DNA from: Aquimarina sp. AU474
Lineage (GTDB): Bacteria > Bacteroidota > Bacteroidia > Flavobacteriales > Flavobacteriaceae
NCBI RefSeq assembly: GCF_900312815.1
Contig: NZ_OMPE01000008.1
Location: forward strand, 558,001-622,000
Length of the DNA stretch: 64,000 nt
Direction: 5' to 3'
Shown: piece after piece, positions 61,955 through 64,000 of the stretch
Numbering within the stretch: position 1 is the stretch's first letter
How the letters are laid out: each line of letters begins with the position of its first letter
Position numbers and translations under genes: made by a program
Notes under the pieces: model-generated
What the model was told of the DNA's origin: nothing
The model's database searches: none
Seen by the model: only the letters and a program-made list of their open reading frames with translations

Positions 61955-61980
61955 TGAAAACGAAAAAAACTCACACAATC

Positions 61981-63438
61981 ATGAAAAATTACTTTTTTAC
62001 TGCAGTGCTTGCGTTTGCAATGATTTTGGCTTCCTGTAATCTTGATGACTATAGCGGACCTACCAAGCCTGGAAATGATGATATTGAATTTAAAAATCAC
62101 TCTATCTCCCCAGTTTTATTAGAAACAACTTCAGAGTTTTCAGATATAGAAATTTTCAACATTCTTTCTTCAGAAGATACTTACATTCCTGACTTCACGT
62201 ATGGTTCTATGGCCGACGGTGCAGGATTACTTCGCAATAAAAATGGTACTTATACCTTAATAAATAACATCGAAGCAGATTACTCTGTGGCTAGAATTAC
62301 ACTAGATAAAACTTTTAAGCCTGTTAAAGGAGAACATATTCTTAATGCTGTTGCTACAGCAAATACTGCTCAGTGTTCTGGTTCTTTAATTACACCTCAA
62401 GAGCATGGTTTTGGGCCATTATATCTTTCTGGAGGAGAATGGGGAGGAAACTCTAAAGGTGTTTTCGCAACTAATCCAAATAGAGATGCATCTGAAGCTT
62501 CGGCAGCAAGAATGTTACCTGCCTTAGGACAATGGTCTACAGAAAATACAGTAGCCTTAAACAAAAGAGCATATCCTGGTAAAACTGTAGTATTTATTGG
62601 TGATGATAATAGTAATAATGAAGTTCCTTCTGGTCAACTAGGGATGTATGTAGGTCGAAGAGGTGATCTTGATGGAGGAAAATTATATGGCTTAAAAGTA
62701 ACTTCTCCTGATATAACATATGAGGTAGACATGAAAGAGGGTGTGGCTTACAGTATCGAGTTTGTAGAACTTAATGAAAGAGATATTGATTTATTGGATG
62801 CCGAAGCAAAAGAAAAAGGAGTTATGGGATTCTCTAGATTAGAAGATCTTGACTGGAGAAGAGGTTCTAGACAAAACAACCAAGAATTATACTTTGCAGT
62901 AACAGGTAGAGAAAAAGATGGTCTAATTGGAAAAGGAACTATTTCAGGAAGAATTTATAAAGTCATTCTTAACCCAAGAAATCCTTCTGGTCCTGGTAAA
63001 ATTGTATGTGTCCTTGATGGCGATGTTCCTGGTGGAAAAGCAGAAGCTTTTCACAGTCCTGATAATATTTTAATTACAGAAAATTATGCATACATCCAAG
63101 AAGACCCTAATGGAATCTCTAAAGCTACTGCTAATCATTACTCTAGATTATACCAATATGATCTAAATACAGGTACTTTAAAGACTGTATTAGAATGTGA
63201 TCAAGTAAGAGCTGCATCATTAGGTTATGGTCCTCAGGATAGAATTTGGGAAATCACAGGTATGATTGATATCTCAGAAACTATTGGAGTAGAAGAAACA
63301 TTCTTATTAATCACTCAAAATCACGGTTGGGAAAGAACAGATGGTACTCCGTTTACAGATCCAACAGCAAATCCTGATTTGGCAAGTAGTCGTAAAGAAG
63401 GAAGTATGCTATATGTAGTAAAAGGGTTAGCAAGATAA
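61981..63438 (+). CDS. PhoX-family (DUF839) lipoprotein
   Basis: A 485-residue lipoprotein starting at 61981 (MKNYFFTAVLAFAMILASCN, Cys19). The mature part resembles PhoX/DUF839 beta-propeller phosphatases: TAQCSGSLITPQEHGFGPLY, SGEWGGNSKGVFATNPNR, AKEKGVMGFSRLEDLDWRRG and AFHSPDNILIT. PhoX enzymes hydrolyse phosphate esters with Ca and Fe, but several expected ligands cannot be checked by eye, so the substrate is not certain. It is envelope-anchored. A gene for another lipoprotein starts three bases after its stop, so they are co-transcribed. Confidence 0.8.
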   Translation: MKNYFFTAVLAFAMILASCNLDDYSGPTKPGNDDIEFKNHSISPVLLETTSEFSDIEIFNILSSEDTYIPDFTYGSMADGAGLLRNKNGTYTLINNIEADYSVARITLDKTFKPVKGEHILNAVATANTAQCSGSLITPQEHGFGPLYLSGGEWGGNSKGVFATNPNRDASEASAARMLPALGQWSTENTVALNKRAYPGKTVVFIGDDNSNNEVPSGQLGMYVGRRGDLDGGKLYGLKVTSPDITYEVDMKEGVAYSIEFVELNERDIDLLDAEAKEKGVMGFSRLEDLDWRRGSRQNNQELYFAVTGREKDGLIGKGTISGRIYKVILNPRNPSGPGKIVCVLDGDVPGGKAEAFHSPDNILITENYAYIQEDPNGISKATANHYSRLYQYDLNTGTLKTVLECDQVRAASLGYGPQDRIWEITGMIDISETIGVEETFLLITQNHGWERTDGTPFTDPTANPDLASSRKEGSMLYVVKGLAR

Positions 63439-63441
63439 TAT

Positions 63442-64000
63442 ATGATTGTTACACATTTATCAACGTATAAAAAAGGGGCTTATTTTGCAATAAGCCTCTT
63501 TATCATATTAAGTACTTTATCTTGTTCGAAACAAGAAAAAGCCGAAATAGTACCATATCATGCACAAATGAAAAAGCAATTTATAGAAGATATTTCTATG
63601 GCTATTGCCTTTTTAGATAGCTCGGCAAATGACACAGAGCAAATTGAAAAATATTTTTTAAAATCAAGAGTTTATTTTAAAAAAATCGAACCTATACTAT
63701 CTTCTATAGATTCAGAAAATTATGGTTTTCTCAATCAACCAAATATTCTAAAAGTAGAAGAAGATGATTTTACGGATATTAAAATAAAAAAACCAAGTGG
63801 TTATCAGGTATTAGAAGAAAATATCTTTGTAGACAATATCGACTTAACTATTGTAAACAAACATCTAAGTTTAGTTTCGAATCGATTAAAACTAATTAAA
63901 GAAAATTGCAATTTTAGTCATTTAAAAACATATCATTTTTTATGGCTACTAAGAAAAGCGATTATTAGAATTGCTGTTACCGGGACTACTGGTTTTGATT
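63442..64000 (+). CDS. Partial lipoprotein, probable cytochrome-c peroxidase N-terminus
   Basis: Starts at the ATG at 63442 and runs off the window. A lipoprotein signal (FIILSTLSCSKQEK, Cys about 28) precedes a helical domain with FLKSRVYFKKIEPILSSID, then KKPSGYQVLEENIF. The latter resembles the N-terminal domain found ahead of the di-haem peroxidase domain in Bacteroidota cytochrome-c peroxidase-like proteins, from memory. No CxxCH haem motif is inside the window, so the assignment is provisional. It is co-transcribed with the PhoX-like gene. Confidence 0.5.
   Translation, partial: MIVTHLSTYKKGAYFAISLFIILSTLSCSKQEKAEIVPYHAQMKKQFIEDISMAIAFLDSSANDTEQIEKYFLKSRVYFKKIEPILSSIDSENYGFLNQPNILKVEEDDFTDIKIKKPSGYQVLEENIFVDNIDLTIVNKHLSLVSNRLKLIKENCNFSHLKTYHFLWLLRKAIIRIAVTGTTGFD

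Noticed and set aside
61954..61980. GTG start for the PhoX-like gene
   Set aside because: The GTG begins on the last base of the -7 box, so it would precede the transcript; ATG at 61981 gives a clean lipoprotein signal.

Overview
This 64 kb window is AT-rich, densely coding bacterial chromosome from the Bacteroidota, almost certainly family Flavobacteriaceae (an Aquimarina-like marine genus is a guess). The evidence is consistent throughout: lipoprotein signal peptides ending in (S/T)C, CarboxypepD-regulatory and TonB-plug-like modules, LytS/LytTR two-component proteins with TPR sensors, a DUF5916 protein, a CAL67264-type small membrane protein, a menaquinone locus with an embedded CPBP protease, and promoters of the Bacteroidota form TTTG-N19/20-TAnnTTTG. 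No rRNA, tRNA, CRISPR array, insertion sequence, integrase or phage gene was seen. It is mostly ordinary chromosome.

Layout. 0-5.5 kb: a truncated membrane protein (probably a histidine kinase), an ABC exporter (ATPase, 39-residue membrane peptide, permease), an overlapping DUF6249/ECF sigma/anti-sigma-like operon and a class-C-type serine hydrolase. 5.7-12 kb: a PQQ-type sugar dehydrogenase-like lipoprotein, an SthA-like transhydrogenase, a membrane class III nucleotidyl cyclase, DUF3307, an orphan and an EamA exporter. 12-14 kb: a HipBA-type toxin-antitoxin pair preceded by a dense palindrome array. 14-18.7 kb: SulP and TauE/SafE anion transporters, divergent, and a metallo-beta-lactamase-fold lipoprotein. 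18.8-24 kb: RluE-type pseudouridine synthase, an exported basic protein made of ten 13-residue repeats, an orphan, a CatA-like acetyltransferase, a HAD phosphatase, EttA and a CAL67264 protein. 24-30 kb: a secreted nuclease, an acyl-CoA carboxylase beta subunit and a TPR histidine kinase/LytTR regulator pair. 30-36.5 kb: lipoproteins and envelope proteins, including two VWA proteins, and an M24 peptidase.

36.5-41.3 kb holds menA, a UlaG-like hydrolase, menC, a CPBP protease and menE on one strand (late menaquinone synthesis). 41.5-46.5 kb: a GH13 amylase lipoprotein, a decayed-looking gap, an acidic orphan, two tandem alpha/beta hydrolases and a beta-barrel protein. 46.6-50.3 kb: a ferredoxin facing acyl-CoA reductase, serC and serA across interlocking divergent promoters. 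50.5-57 kb: DUF937, DUF6146 and DUF6787 proteins, folE-msrA, DUF5916 and a LolD-type ATPase. 57-64 kb: an M57 metalloprotease, a membrane AraC regulator, a TIGR02757 protein, a GAF histidine kinase, a PhoX-family lipoprotein and the start of a probable cytochrome-c peroxidase-like lipoprotein.

Most unusual points: the nine-copy GTATA/TATAC palindrome array upstream of hipB; the ten-unit repeat protein; the SulP gene whose conserved N-terminus lies upstream of any ATG/GTG/TTG; the interlocked promoters between the ferredoxin and serine genes; and a likely leaderless promoter at 51.6 kb. No clearly new multi-gene system can be claimed from sequence reading alone.
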